A DNA stretch of 64,000 nucleotides from Flavobacteriaceae bacterium UBA7684 (GCA_002482885.1 DLGW01000005.1:66533-130532), one strand, 5' to 3'. Counted from the stretch's first letter, positions 26,382-36,866 are shown. Translations and numbers: made by a program. Notes: generated from the sequence alone by a model not told the origin.

Positions 26382-27827
26382 TTAAAATTCTGCATTCTGC
26401 GGCGTTCTCGGAAAAGGAATTACGTCTCTGATGTTGGTCATTCCGGTTACGAAAAGCACCAATCTTTCAAATCCTAATCCGAATCCGGAGTGAACAGCCG
26501 AACCGAATCGACGCGTATCTAAATACCACCATAATTCTTCTTCATCGATGCCAATGGCTTTCATTTTCTCCACCAAAACATCGTAACGCTCTTCTCTTTG
26601 CGAACCGCCGACGATTTCACCAATCCCCGGGAATAAAATATCCATGGCGCGAACGGTTTCTTTGCCCGGTTCGGTATTGTCATTCAAACGCATGTAAAAC
26701 GCTTTGATTTTGGCCGGATAATCAAATAAAATTACCGGACATTTGAAGTGTTTTTCCACTAAGAAACGTTCGTGCTCACTTTGTAAATCGGCACCCCATT
26801 CTTCGATTAAATATTGGAATTTCTTCTTTTTATTCGGTGTTGATTCTCTTAAAATATCAATCGCTTCGGTGTAAGATACGCGTTTAAAGTCATTGTTCAA
26901 TACGAAGTTCAATTTCTCTAGTAAAGCCATTTCGCTTCTTTCCGCTTGTGGTTTTTGTTTTTCTTCATCTAACAATCTGCCTTCTAAGAATTTCAAATCA
27001 TCAGAACATTTGTCCAATGTATATTTAATCACATATTTGATAAAATCTTCCGCCAAATCCATGTTGTCCGTCAAGTCATTAAAAGCCACTTCAGGCTCAA
27101 TCATCCAAAACTCGGCTAAGTGACGAGAAGTGTTAGAGTTTTCTGCACGGAAAGTTGGTCCGAAAGTATAAATCTGACCCAAAGCCATCGCAAAAGTTTC
27201 GCCTTCTAATTGTCCGGAAACCGTAAGGTTAGTATGTTTTCCGAAGAAATCTTTTTTGTAATCGATGTTGCCTTCTTCGTTTTTAGGCAAATTGTCTAAA
27301 GGCAAAGAAGTCACTTGGAACATTTCTCCGGCACCTTCAGCATCGGCACCGGTAATTACAGGCGTGTTTACATAGAAAAATCCTTTTTCCTGGAAATACG
27401 AATGTACCGCAAATGACAATACCGAACGCACACGCATGATCGCCCCAAACGCATTGGTTCTAACTCGTAAATGCGCATTTTCTCTAAGGAATTCCAAAGA
27501 GTGTTTCTTGGGTTGCATTGGGAATTTCTCCGCATCGCAATCGCCTAAGATTTCTAATATTGAAACTTGAATTTCATATTTCTGTCCGGCGCCTTGGCTT
27601 TCGACTAATTTTCCGGTCAAAGCGACAGCCGTTCCGGTATTGATTCTTTTCAAAGTCTCTTCCGGTGTATTTTCAAAATCGACTACACACTGTAAGTTAT
27701 GAATAGTTGAACCATCGTTCAACGCGATAAATTGATTGTTTCTAAAAGTTCTTACCCAACCTTTTACGGTTACTTCATAGTTCGTTTTCTCGCTGCTTAG
27801 TAAGTCTTTAACTTTTGAATGTTTCAT
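26382..27827 (-). CDS. asnS: Asparaginyl-tRNA synthetase
   Basis: 481 residues, class IIb. An OB-fold anticodon-binding domain (about 15-110, VKGWVRTFRNNQFIALNDGS) is followed by the catalytic domain with motif 2 FRAENSNTSRHLAEFWMIEPE and motif 3 GFGLGFERLVLF (residues about 457-468). It charges tRNA-Asn directly. The length is normal for the Bacteroidetes enzyme. A TATATTTG -7 box lies about 50 bases upstream. It is followed by a short repeat and then rpoN. Confidence 0.96.
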   Translation of the reverse strand: MKHSKVKDLLSSEKTNYEVTVKGWVRTFRNNQFIALNDGSTIHNLQCVVDFENTPEETLKRINTGTAVALTGKLVESQGAGQKYEIQVSILEILGDCDAEKFPMQPKKHSLEFLRENAHLRVRTNAFGAIMRVRSVLSFAVHSYFQEKGFFYVNTPVITGADAEGAGEMFQVTSLPLDNLPKNEEGNIDYKKDFFGKHTNLTVSGQLEGETFAMALGQIYTFGPTFRAENSNTSRHLAEFWMIEPEVAFNDLTDNMDLAEDFIKYVIKYTLDKCSDDLKFLEGRLLDEEKQKPQAERSEMALLEKLNFVLNNDFKRVSYTEAIDILRESTPNKKKKFQYLIEEWGADLQSEHERFLVEKHFKCPVILFDYPAKIKAFYMRLNDNTEPGKETVRAMDILFPGIGEIVGGSQREERYDVLVEKMKAIGIDEEELWWYLDTRRFGSAVHSGFGLGFERLVLFVTGMTNIRDVIPFPRTPQNAEF

Positions 27828-27877
27828 TTCAATTTCAGATATTAAATTTTGAATATTTAGATTTTATAATCTAAACG

Positions 27878-27885
27878 CAAATATA
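27878..27885 (-). promoter_or_regulatory. Predicted -7 box for asnS
   Basis: TATATTTG on the minus strand matches the Bacteroidetes sigma-A element TAnnTTTG. No good -33 TTG is seen at the usual distance. Confidence 0.45.
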
Positions 27886-27887
27886 AA

Positions 27888-30308
27888 TTATTTATTGTTC
27901 TTTTCTAACTCATCAATCGCTTCATCGGTATGTTCCAAGATATCGATAGTGGGTTCGGGTAATTCTTGTTGGTTGGCCAAGGTTTTATTCAACGTCAATA
28001 CCAATGATGGTAACAAAACTAAATTCGATAACATTCCGAAGAATAAAGTCAACGCCACCAAACCACCAAGTGCCACCGTTCCGCCAAAACTTGATAACAT
28101 AAACACCGAGAATCCAAAAAATAAAATGATAGATGTGTAGAACATACTCGTTCCGGCATCGTCAAAAGTGGCAAACACCGATTTTTTAATTCTCCAATCG
28201 TTTCGTGATAACTCCAGTCGGTATTGTGCTAAGAATCTTAAAGTATCATCGACAGACATTCCGAAAGCAATTCCGAATACCAGTAAAGTTGACGGTTTCA
28301 AAGGAATTCCCAAAAAGCCCATCAAACCAGCCGTCATCAACAATGGTAATAAATTCGGGATGATCGAAACTAATACCATTTTGAACGAACGGAACATAAT
28401 TGCTACCAATCCGCCGGTTAGGAAGAAGGCAAATAGCAAAGACGACAGCAAGTTGTCTAATAAGTATTTGGTGCCTTTTTGGAATACCGAAGGTTTTCCG
28501 GTGATGATCACTTCGTATCGCTCCGAAGGGAAAAGTTTGTCCACTTTATTTCGAATGTGCGCTTCGATGGCTTCCATTCTTTCACCATTTTCATCTTTGA
28601 TAAAGGTAGTCATTCTTGCCACGCTTCCATCCGAAGAAATATAACTTTTAAGCTGATTATCCTTAGAATTTTTCAGCGAATTTTTGATGTATGGCAGTAA
28701 AAACATTTCCTCATTGGGCGAAGGTAAAGTGTAAAAATCGGGATTGCCGTTATAGTAAGCTTGGTTGAAACTTTTGGCAATATTGACAATCGACAACGGT
28801 TTGGAAAGCTCCGGAATATCCGTAATGGTTTGTTCCAAATCTTCCATTCTTCTCAGATTGGTGAGTTTCATGGCGCCGTTTTTCTTTTTGGTATCAATCA
28901 TGATTTCCAAAGGCATGACACCGTCAAACTCTTTTTCGAAGAAACGGATGTCTTCATAAAAAGTGGTATTCTTCGGCATATCTTCAATAATACTGCCCGA
29001 AACTTTGATTTTTCCAATGCCAATAATCCCGAAAACCAACAAACAAATGGCCGTGATATAAACACCAATGCGGTTGTATTTTACGGTGTTTACAATCCAT
29101 TTCAAAAAAGAAGTCAGCGATTCTCTTTCCAAATGACCTAAATGTCTAGGGATTGGTGAAGGAATATAGCTGAAGAATATTGGAATCAACAACAAACTCA
29201 AGGTGTAAATTGCCAAAATATTGATGGTCGTTACGATGCCAAATTCTCTCAACAAAACATTATTCGTCGCGATAAACGTAGCAAAACCAACCGCTGTCGT
29301 GATATTAGTCATCAAAGTCGCCGTTCCGGTTTTGGTGATTACGCGTTGCAATGCCTTGGCTTTATTGGCGTGTTTATGGTATTCCTGATGGTATTTGTTG
29401 ATAAAGAAAATACAATTCGGTATTCCGATTACAATGACTAACGTTGGAACTAATGCTGTCAGTACTGTGATTTCATAACCCAAAGCGCCCATAATTCCGA
29501 AAGACCACATTACGCCGATAATCACGACGATTAAGGAAATCAATGTCGCTCGAAACGATCGGAAAAAATAAAAGAAAATGAGAGACGTAATCAACAAAGC
29601 CGCACCAATAAACAAACCGATTTCGTCAATAATAGTCTTCGCATTCAACGTTCGGATATAAGGCATGCCCGAAGTATGTAACTCAACGTTGGTCGCTTTT
29701 TTAAACTTGTCAATCGCCGGGATTAAGTCGTTTAAAACGTAATCTTTTCGAGCTTTGGTATTGACAATTTTCTTGTCTAAATAAATCGCTGAGCGAATGG
29801 CGCCGGTTTTTTTATTGAATAATAAACCTTCGTAGAAAGGCAATTTGGTGAATAATTCGGTTTGAATTTGCTTCAGATATTGTTCGTCCTGAACTTTACT
29901 TTCATCCACCAAAGGTTTCAATTCGAAAGTTTCCAGGGAATCATTTTTCGTCAGTTTCTGTAAATTATCTACAGAAACCACTAAGGTTACTTCTTTGTGT
30001 GACTTGATTTCGGTCATCAAATCACTCCAAGCTTGGTAAACTTTTGGCGTGAATAGTTTTTTGTCTTTGGTAGCAATAACAATCAGATTGCCTTCTTCGC
30101 CAAAGTGATTCAGGAATTTATTGTAGTCAACATTTACCTTGTCATCGGCCGGAATTAAGTTGGCTTCCGTTTGGGTAAATCGGATGTTTTTCCATTGAAA
30201 AGCTAACAGTATTGTAATTAAGATGATACAACCTAAAATAACAATTCTATTTCTGAGGATTATTCGGGCGATTAATTCCCAAAAACCAATACCTAACAAC
30301 TTTTTCAT
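27888..30308 (-). CDS. MMPL/RND family transporter
   Basis: 806 residues from the ATG at 30308. The in-frame ATG at 30329 lies inside a TACCTTTG promoter box, so it was rejected as the start. There are two halves, each with one transmembrane segment, a large periplasmic loop and a group of five or more membrane segments (about 220-380 and 600-770). This is the single-chain RND arrangement of the MMPL/HAE3 group, often linked to lipid or hopanoid transport. The C-terminus is acidic. No periplasmic adaptor or outer-membrane channel gene lies nearby. Confidence 0.88.
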   Translation of the reverse strand: MKKLLGIGFWELIARIILRNRIVILGCIILITILLAFQWKNIRFTQTEANLIPADDKVNVDYNKFLNHFGEEGNLIVIATKDKKLFTPKVYQAWSDLMTEIKSHKEVTLVVSVDNLQKLTKNDSLETFELKPLVDESKVQDEQYLKQIQTELFTKLPFYEGLLFNKKTGAIRSAIYLDKKIVNTKARKDYVLNDLIPAIDKFKKATNVELHTSGMPYIRTLNAKTIIDEIGLFIGAALLITSLIFFYFFRSFRATLISLIVVIIGVMWSFGIMGALGYEITVLTALVPTLVIVIGIPNCIFFINKYHQEYHKHANKAKALQRVITKTGTATLMTNITTAVGFATFIATNNVLLREFGIVTTINILAIYTLSLLLIPIFFSYIPSPIPRHLGHLERESLTSFLKWIVNTVKYNRIGVYITAICLLVFGIIGIGKIKVSGSIIEDMPKNTTFYEDIRFFEKEFDGVMPLEIMIDTKKKNGAMKLTNLRRMEDLEQTITDIPELSKPLSIVNIAKSFNQAYYNGNPDFYTLPSPNEEMFLLPYIKNSLKNSKDNQLKSYISSDGSVARMTTFIKDENGERMEAIEAHIRNKVDKLFPSERYEVIITGKPSVFQKGTKYLLDNLLSSLLFAFFLTGGLVAIMFRSFKMVLVSIIPNLLPLLMTAGLMGFLGIPLKPSTLLVFGIAFGMSVDDTLRFLAQYRLELSRNDWRIKKSVFATFDDAGTSMFYTSIILFFGFSVFMLSSFGGTVALGGLVALTLFFGMLSNLVLLPSLVLTLNKTLANQQELPEPTIDILEHTDEAIDELEKNNK

Positions 30309-30326
30309 AAAACCTAAAATGGGTTG

Positions 30327-30334
30327 CAAAGGTA
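30327..30334 (-). promoter_or_regulatory. Predicted -7 box for the MMPL transporter
   Basis: TACCTTTG on the minus strand, 19 bases before the ATG at 30308. It overlaps the alternative upstream ATG and so decides the start. Confidence 0.5.
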
Positions 30335-30492
30335 ATCAAAACCTTAAAATTTTTAGGCTGATTAATACAAAGATTTGCTTAATTTAATGACGATTTACAA
30401 ATGAGATTTAAATAATTGTTATCAGCTGAAAAAAATCAAAAAAAATAGCCGACTTTTTAGCATCTTTGTAAGCATAATTACAGCACAACTGA

Positions 30493-32763
30493 ATGAGGAA
30501 TCTAAAAAACACTTTATTTTATTTATTCATAACCGGTGGTTTTGGCTACTTGATGTACTGGATCATTGAGCAAGGAAAATCGTTGGAAGTTGGCAGGAAA
30601 ATTGTCTCGCCATCATCGACTGATAGCCAATGGATTCAGTTTTTGTCTTCTCTGTTTCATAATTTGCAACATCCGTTAGCGATGTTACTTTTCCAAATTA
30701 TTACCATTGTTTTAGTCGCCAGAATTTTTGGATGGATTTTCAGAAAGATTGGGCAACCTTCCGTTATTGGTGAAATCATTGCCGGAATTGCGCTTGGACC
30801 ATCTTTATTCGGATTGTATTTTCCTGAAATGAAAGAAGCCTTGTTTCCGTTGGAATCATTGGGCAATCTCCAAATGTTGAGCCAAGTAGGTTTGATTTTA
30901 TTCATGTTTGTCATCGGAATGGAATTGGATTTGAAGGTTTTGAAAAACAAAGCCAACGACGCCGTTGTAATTAGTCATGCCAGTATCGTAATTCCGTTTG
31001 CTTTAGGAATTGGGTTGTCTTATTTTATTTACCACCAATTTGCTCCGGCCGGTGTTGAATTTTTGGCTTTCAGTTTGTTTATGGGAATTGCGATGAGTAT
31101 TACGGCATTTCCGGTTTTAGCGCGAATTGTACAAGAACGAGGCATTCACAAAACCCGATTGGGGACTATTGTCATTACTTGTGCGGCAGCTGATGATATC
31201 ACCGCATGGTGTATTTTGGCAGTGGTTATCGCCATCGTAAAAGCCGGAAGTTTTGTGAGTTCTTTATACGTAATTGGTCTGGCCATTGTATATGTTTTGG
31301 GGATGCTTTTTGTAGTGAAACCGTTTTTAAAACGCGTTGGTGATTTATACGCCAAAAAAGACAACATTAAGAAATCAGTAGTTGCTATCTTTCTTCTTAC
31401 CTTGATTGTTTCGGCTTATGTAACGGAAGTGATTGGTATTCACGCGTTGTTTGGTGCTTTTATGATGGGTGCGATTATGCCGGATATATCCAAATTCAGA
31501 AATATTTTTATTGAAAAAGTAGAAGATCTTGCCGTGATTTTACTTTTGCCATTGTTCTTTGTTTTCACGGGTTTGCGCACAGAAATAGGTTTAATTAATG
31601 AGCCTTATTTGTGGAAAGTAACGGGTTGCATTATTGCAGTAGCCGTAGTAGGTAAGTTCTTTGGAAGCGCTTTGGCCGCAAGATTTGTTGGTCAAAGTTG
31701 GCGCGATAGTTTTACCATCGGTGCTCTGATGAACACGCGTGGATTAATGGAGTTAGTAGTGTTGAATATTGGGTACGAATTAGGAGTGCTTTCGCCGAAA
31801 ATATTCACGATGATGGTGATCATGGCTTTGGTGACCACCTTTATGACTGGACCGGCATTGGATATTATCAATTATATTTTCAAGACAAAAGACATTATTA
31901 TTCCGTCGGAAGTGAAAAAGAATTCGAAGTTTAAAATTCTGATTTCTTTTGGTAACAACGAAAAAGGGAAATCGCTTTTACGTTTGGCCAATAGTTTGGT
32001 AAAAGGACAACCGGAAGCATCAAATGTAACGGCTATGCACTTGACCATGAGTGACGAAATGCACGCGTTTAACATCGAAGAATACGAAAAGGAAACTTTC
32101 GAACCTATAGTCAAAGAGTCTAAAAAGCTCAACCAAGAAATTACGACCATTTTCAAAGCAACCGGAGATATTGAAACCGATATTGCCGATGTAGCTTTGC
32201 AAGGAAAATATGATTTGGTTTTGGTTGGTTTAGGAAAGTCGATTTTTGAAGGAACGATTCTAGGGAAAGTGCTTGGGTTTACTTCTCGAATCATCAATCC
32301 GGACCGATTACTGGATAAATTCACAGGAAAAGAAGGACTGTTTGAAAACTCGCCTTTTGACGAAAGAACGCGTTTGATTATTTCTAAAACCAAAACACCA
32401 CTAGGCATTTTAATCGATAAAGATTTACAAAAAGTCAATAAAATTTTTGTTGGAATTTATAGTGTTGGTGACGTTTTTCTGGTAGATTATGTACAAAGAC
32501 TGATGCAAAACAACAACGCTCAAGTCACTATTTTAGACAATAACGACCATACCCAAAACAATTTTCTTATCCAGAATTCTTTGGAAACTTTGGAACAAAA
32601 ATACGGTGATAAATTTGATGTTTTCCAACCTAAACAAGTTACCAAACCTTTTTTAGCAGAACAAGATTTGTTGATTTTTAGTTTAGAAACTTGGAAGAAG
32701 TTGGTTGAAGATGAGGTTTCTTGGTTACAAGATATTCCTTCGGTGTTGATTATTAAGCCTTAA
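30493..32763 (+). CDS. CPA2 cation/proton antiporter with C-terminal USP-like region
   Basis: 756 residues. About 12 transmembrane segments (to residue 465) contain the CPA2 features GQPSVIGEIIAGIALGPSLFG, FMFVIGMELDL, SITAFPVLARI and CAAADDITAWC. The cytoplasmic C-terminal 280 residues resemble two universal-stress-protein-like domains, which may bind a nucleotide and gate transport. It exchanges Na+ or K+ for protons at the inner membrane. The stop codon directly abuts the stop of the converging DUF5686 gene. Confidence 0.9.
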   Translation: MRNLKNTLFYLFITGGFGYLMYWIIEQGKSLEVGRKIVSPSSTDSQWIQFLSSLFHNLQHPLAMLLFQIITIVLVARIFGWIFRKIGQPSVIGEIIAGIALGPSLFGLYFPEMKEALFPLESLGNLQMLSQVGLILFMFVIGMELDLKVLKNKANDAVVISHASIVIPFALGIGLSYFIYHQFAPAGVEFLAFSLFMGIAMSITAFPVLARIVQERGIHKTRLGTIVITCAAADDITAWCILAVVIAIVKAGSFVSSLYVIGLAIVYVLGMLFVVKPFLKRVGDLYAKKDNIKKSVVAIFLLTLIVSAYVTEVIGIHALFGAFMMGAIMPDISKFRNIFIEKVEDLAVILLLPLFFVFTGLRTEIGLINEPYLWKVTGCIIAVAVVGKFFGSALAARFVGQSWRDSFTIGALMNTRGLMELVVLNIGYELGVLSPKIFTMMVIMALVTTFMTGPALDIINYIFKTKDIIIPSEVKKNSKFKILISFGNNEKGKSLLRLANSLVKGQPEASNVTAMHLTMSDEMHAFNIEEYEKETFEPIVKESKKLNQEITTIFKATGDIETDIADVALQGKYDLVLVGLGKSIFEGTILGKVLGFTSRIINPDRLLDKFTGKEGLFENSPFDERTRLIISKTKTPLGILIDKDLQKVNKIFVGIYSVGDVFLVDYVQRLMQNNNAQVTILDNNDHTQNNFLIQNSLETLEQKYGDKFDVFQPKQVTKPFLAEQDLLIFSLETWKKLVEDEVSWLQDIPSVLIIKP

Positions 32764-35250
32764 TTAAAACCCTAAATCCAATACAAAACTCACTTTAATA
32801 GCAATATTGTCTTCAAATCTTGGGAGTTGATTTGGTCCATATCGATAAAATCCGGTCAAACCAAACCCTTTGTAAATTTGGTTTAATTCGATGCCTGATT
32901 CAAAAAAACCTTCGTTTAAAGTTTTGTATTCTATGCCAATGTGATCTTCCGGATTTTTCATATTTCCCCAAGCCATTCGCGTTACTAAAACCAAAGAAGG
33001 TTTTACTTTTTTGAACAATTCCACGCGTTTAAATCCGTGCTTGAATTGCAACATCACAAATTCACTTGAGAAAAATTCATTGAAATACATCGTTTCAAAA
33101 CTGTTTTTCCCCGAAATGGTTATTCTTTGCAGCAAATTGTCTTTGGTCAAATTATTCGGCGAAGTATTGTACAAATGTGTCAATGGAATCGAACCAAAAA
33201 CATAACCGGCTTGTACTAAAACGGCCGATTTTTGCCCATTAAGGTATTTCTTTTCATAGTCAATTCGGGCGTCGATTTTGCTGAATTCAAAGTCGTTGTT
33301 GAAGAAGTTTGACAGTGATTTGGTAAATTGAAACGTAAATTTCGGGTAGCGTTTTTCAAACTCAATTTTACCATTTGGTGTTTGCATATAATCGCTAAAT
33401 GGATTCCATTGTATCGAAACCATAGCCGAAGTCATGGTAAATCTGCGGTATATTTTGTCTTCGTAAATAAAAGTGTAGTCAAACAAAGGCGTAATGTCGC
33501 TTTGGGTAATTTGCCAGATGCTTTCAGTTTTGGGAATGATTTTGGTTTCGATAAAAGCACGCCAAGTTTGGTGGTTGTAAAACGTACTAATGTTAATCGG
33601 ACGCGGATCATAAAGCTTAAAAACACGTTTGTCAATGGCAAAATTAGTACTCGCAATCTCACGTACATCATCGGTAAAAGTACCGCCAATCCATGAGTTA
33701 GAAAAGTTACCAACGCGAATCGCTCCGCCCAAATGGTATTTAGTGTCTTCATCTTTTAAACCATAAGCACTATAACCTTCTAAACGAAATCTTCTGGAAA
33801 ATTGCTCATTGGTTACACCGCCAATTCCCAAACGAAAACCTTCATAATTATTATAACTCAGCAAATAACGCAAGTCAAAATCAAAAGGGCCAAAAGGAAC
33901 ATAACCGTTGATGATTTTTCGACCAAATTTGATCTTCTTTTCAATTTTTTCTTTGGTCACAACACTGTCTAAAACTACATATGTTCGTTCACTGCGAATA
34001 TCCAAACTGTCTTTTCGGTTTTCACTCCAAAAGGTTTCCTCTCGGTTATTGGCATTGGGTTTAACATCAATCGCAATATTTGATTTTCTGATTTTTAAAT
34101 CGTTGTTGATTTGCAACTCGTAGATTTGCATTTCAGAAGAAAGGTAAGTGAAATCAGAAGCATTTTTTTTCGAATTGGACTCGTCATCCTCTGCGGCAAA
34201 TTCTATTCGACCATTCAAAATAGCGGTTGGTTCTTTGCTCTTCCCTTTGATGATTTTGAAGTTTTTCTTGTTGGGAAACCAAAGATTTTCTTCCGCTAAA
34301 TAATCAAACTCATGAATGCCGGTAATATCTAAAACACCGCGAATACGCATTACCGCTTTAGCAATAGCGAAGTTTTCTTTGTCAATATAAAGCAAGCCTT
34401 CTAAACCTTTATGGCTGATTTTGTTTTTGAAATAAACCACCACCACATCGCGATTGCTAATAGCTATAGTGTCCAAAATCTTATAGCGGTATTCTTTTTC
34501 TGCCTTGTTTGAAATCGGGCTTTTGTACTTGGTTTCAAAAAGTTCGTATTTGTCGTCATAAATAGAAGCCGATTGCAAACCGAAACCTAAAAGTTCATAA
34601 ATAGGTTCTTTAAAACCGGCCATTTTGGTGGCTATAATGGTTTCTTTGAGAATGGGTTTTTTAAATTGAAAAAGAGAGACTTTTTCGGTTAAGAATAAGT
34701 GCTGCTTGTCGATTATTTTTTTGAATTTATAAGCAGCCGAATCAATTTTAGCGATTTTATCTTTGGTTGCAGCATTGACAAAAACAGTATCAATTTTGCC
34801 CGAAATAGAATCAGGATTGGCAGTTACCAATAATTTATTATAGGTTTTATATTGAAAAGTATTGAGTTTTTTTTCGGGATTGTTGGCCTCTTTTTGTCTG
34901 ATTACCTTTTTGATAATGCTGTTGGCCGGATTTTCACGGGATAAAACTACTTCTTTCAGTTCGTCTGTTTTTGGCGAAAGCCTAATGTTGAAGTACGTTT
35001 TTTTTTCAAAAAGCGAAATAGTCTGTGAAGCATAGCCAACATAAGAAATGGTAAGTGCTTCCGGTTGCGAGGTCAAATCCAAATGAAATTTTCCATCGAC
35101 ATCAGTTATCGTTGCCGTGCCATTTTCGGTGGTGATGTTTGCAAAGGGTAAGGGTTTTTTATTTTCCGCATCTTTAACCACGCCATTGACTTGAAATTGA
35201 GCCTGAAGCGATAGGGTGAAGAAAGAAAAGAAAATTAGCAGTTGCTTCAT
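32764..35250 (-). CDS. DUF5686 outer-membrane protein with carboxypeptidase-regulatory-like domain
   Basis: 828 residues. Signal peptide (1-17), a CarboxypepD_reg-like plug-type domain (about 20-100, VNGVVKDAENKKPLPFANI and VDGKFHLDL), then the long DUF5686 region and a C-terminal set of beta strands that look like an outer-membrane barrel, ending FVLDLGF. The family is common in Bacteroidetes and its role is not established; it resembles TonB-dependent receptors in its first domain only. No T9SS signal is present. Confidence 0.85.
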   Translation of the reverse strand: MKQLLIFFSFFTLSLQAQFQVNGVVKDAENKKPLPFANITTENGTATITDVDGKFHLDLTSQPEALTISYVGYASQTISLFEKKTYFNIRLSPKTDELKEVVLSRENPANSIIKKVIRQKEANNPEKKLNTFQYKTYNKLLVTANPDSISGKIDTVFVNAATKDKIAKIDSAAYKFKKIIDKQHLFLTEKVSLFQFKKPILKETIIATKMAGFKEPIYELLGFGLQSASIYDDKYELFETKYKSPISNKAEKEYRYKILDTIAISNRDVVVVYFKNKISHKGLEGLLYIDKENFAIAKAVMRIRGVLDITGIHEFDYLAEENLWFPNKKNFKIIKGKSKEPTAILNGRIEFAAEDDESNSKKNASDFTYLSSEMQIYELQINNDLKIRKSNIAIDVKPNANNREETFWSENRKDSLDIRSERTYVVLDSVVTKEKIEKKIKFGRKIINGYVPFGPFDFDLRYLLSYNNYEGFRLGIGGVTNEQFSRRFRLEGYSAYGLKDEDTKYHLGGAIRVGNFSNSWIGGTFTDDVREIASTNFAIDKRVFKLYDPRPINISTFYNHQTWRAFIETKIIPKTESIWQITQSDITPLFDYTFIYEDKIYRRFTMTSAMVSIQWNPFSDYMQTPNGKIEFEKRYPKFTFQFTKSLSNFFNNDFEFSKIDARIDYEKKYLNGQKSAVLVQAGYVFGSIPLTHLYNTSPNNLTKDNLLQRITISGKNSFETMYFNEFFSSEFVMLQFKHGFKRVELFKKVKPSLVLVTRMAWGNMKNPEDHIGIEYKTLNEGFFESGIELNQIYKGFGLTGFYRYGPNQLPRFEDNIAIKVSFVLDLGF

Positions 35251-35287
35251 TTGAAACGGATTGGCACAATCGCTTACAAAAATAGGA

Positions 35288-35316
35288 ATAAAAAAATCCG
35301 TACGAGACGGATTTTA
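35288..35316 (-). terminator. Terminator of the pyrH-frr transcript
   Basis: On the minus strand AAATCCGT pairs with ACGGATTT around a four-base-scale loop, followed by TTTTTATT. Confidence 0.8.
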
Positions 35317-35334
35317 ATATTGAATTAACAAAAG

Positions 35335-35895
35335 TTACACTTTCATGATTTCGGCTTCTTTAACAGCCAAATGTTCATCAATTTTTCTGATGAATGCATC
35401 GGTTAGTTTTTGAACATCGTCTTCAGCGGTTTTACAAATGTCTTCTGAAGTTCCGTCTTTCTCTAATTTTTTGATATCAGTGTTGGCATCTTTACGCGCA
35501 TTTCTGATTCCGATTTTGGCGTCTTCTGCTTCTGCTTTGGCTTGTTTTACCAAGTCGCGTCTTCTTTCTTCGGTCAAAGCGGGAACACTGATGATGATGT
35601 TATCACCATTGTTCATTGGGTTAAACCCAAGATTAGCAATCATAATTGCTTTCTCAATTGGGTGCAACATATTTTTTTCCCAAGGCGTAACCGTAATCGT
35701 TCTTGCATCGGGCACATTGATGTTGGCTACCTGAGACAGTGGCGTTTGTGAACCATAATAATCTACAAAAACACCGCCTAACATTTGAGGCGTAGCTTTT
35801 CCGGCGCGGATGTTTAAAAATTCTTTTTCTAAATGCGCAATAGAACCTTCCATTGATTCTTTTGTGCTGTCTAAAATAAATTCAATTTCTTCCAT
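35335..35895 (-). CDS. frr: Ribosome recycling factor
   Basis: 186 residues, the standard length. Typical family words are seen: HLEKEFLNIRAGKATPQML near the N-terminus, a VTPWEKNMLHPIEKAI segment and the conserved ending region LTDAFIRKIDEHLAVKEAEIMKV. It splits post-termination ribosomes together with EF-G. The order pyrH-frr is conserved in bacteria and is kept here, with a 78-bp gap holding an 8-bp tandem tract. Confidence 0.97.
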   Translation of the reverse strand: MEEIEFILDSTKESMEGSIAHLEKEFLNIRAGKATPQMLGGVFVDYYGSQTPLSQVANINVPDARTITVTPWEKNMLHPIEKAIMIANLGFNPMNNGDNIIISVPALTEERRRDLVKQAKAEAEDAKIGIRNARKDANTDIKKLEKDGTSEDICKTAEDDVQKLTDAFIRKIDEHLAVKEAEIMKV

Positions 35896-35903
35896 TTTCT
35901 GAT

Positions 35904-35945
35904 TTAGATTTTTAGATAGTTAGACTGACTTAGATAGTTAGACCT
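35904..35945. repeat. 8-bp tandem tract between pyrH and frr
   Basis: Units TTAGATTT, TTAGATAG, TTAGACTG, two extra bases, TTAGATAG and TTAGACCT. Inverted relatives (AATCTAAT, AGTCTAAT) follow to about 35970. Confidence 0.65.
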
Positions 35946-35973
35946 TTCTAATAATCTAATAAGTCTAATTGGT

Positions 35974-36681
35974 CTATATTTTAACTACAGTTCCTATATT
36001 TTCGCCTTCGCAAATTTTCAATAAATTTCCTTTTTGATTCATATCGAATACTACGATTGGCAACTCATTTTCTTGGCTTAAAGTGAAAGCCGTTGAATCC
36101 ATTACGTTCAATCCTTTTTTGATGACATCATCAAAACTGATGCTTTCAAATTTCACCGCATTGGCATTTTTTTCAGGATCAGAATCGTAGATTCCGTCAA
36201 CGCGAGTTCCTTTCAAAATCACATCGGCATGGACTTCAACACCGCGTAAAACTGCCGCAGTATCAGTGGTAAAGTAGGGATTTCCTGTTCCCGCTCCGAA
36301 GATTACGATTCTGCCTTTTTCCAGGTGACGAACTGCTCTTCTTTTGATATAGGGTTCAGCGATGGCTTCGATTTTTAAAGCTGTTTGCAAACGGGTTAGC
36401 ATTCCTTTGTCTTCCAAAGCGCCTTGTAAAGCCATTCCGTTAATAACGGTAGCCAACATTCCCATATAATCACCTTGCACTCTGTCCATACCATTGCTGG
36501 CACCGGCAACTCCTCTAAAAATATTTCCACCACCAATAACGATGGCAATTTCTACGCCTTTAGAATGTATTTCTTTAATCTCTTCGGCATATTCGGCTAA
36601 GCGTTTTGGGTCAATCCCGTATTGTCTGTCGCCCATGAGCGCTTCACCACTTAGTTTTAGAAGAATCCTTTTGTATTTCAT
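35974..36681 (-). CDS. pyrH: Uridylate kinase
   Basis: 235 residues, amino-acid-kinase fold. RILLKLSGEAL at the N-terminus binds phosphate, and IVIGGGNIFRG and GTGNPYFTTDTAAVLR are family signatures. It phosphorylates UMP to UDP in pyrimidine synthesis. The normal neighbours rpsB and tsf are not upstream here; a REP-like element and a TATATTTG promoter box lie in the 300-bp gap before the gene. Confidence 0.97.
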   Translation of the reverse strand: MKYKRILLKLSGEALMGDRQYGIDPKRLAEYAEEIKEIHSKGVEIAIVIGGGNIFRGVAGASNGMDRVQGDYMGMLATVINGMALQGALEDKGMLTRLQTALKIEAIAEPYIKRRAVRHLEKGRIVIFGAGTGNPYFTTDTAAVLRGVEVHADVILKGTRVDGIYDSDPEKNANAVKFESISFDDVIKKGLNVMDSTAFTLSQENELPIVVFDMNQKGNLLKICEGENIGTVVKI

Positions 36682-36793
36682 TCCCGTTTATTTTTGTTTG
36701 GTTTTGAGTCATGCTGTCGCTTGCGCTCAAGTCATTACTCTTTATAATATTTAGGTGTGTTTTTTATAAATCACATTTTGGTTATAAAAACCG

Positions 36794-36858
36794 AATGTCC
36801 ACTGGACATTTATTTCATACAGTTCGACCTTCGGTCTCGTGTCTCCTCTTAATCTCAA
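36794..36858 (-). repeat. REP-like element A2
   Basis: On the minus strand ATTAAGAGGAG (GGAG at 36843-36846) precedes an imperfect hairpin, then AATGTCC, loop, GGACATT, the same 7-bp stem and 3-base loop design as in A1, A3 and A4. It is longer than the other copies because of the extra hairpin. The surrounding 300-bp gap before pyrH holds no ORF. Confidence 0.6.
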
Positions 36859-36866
36859 ATGTGATG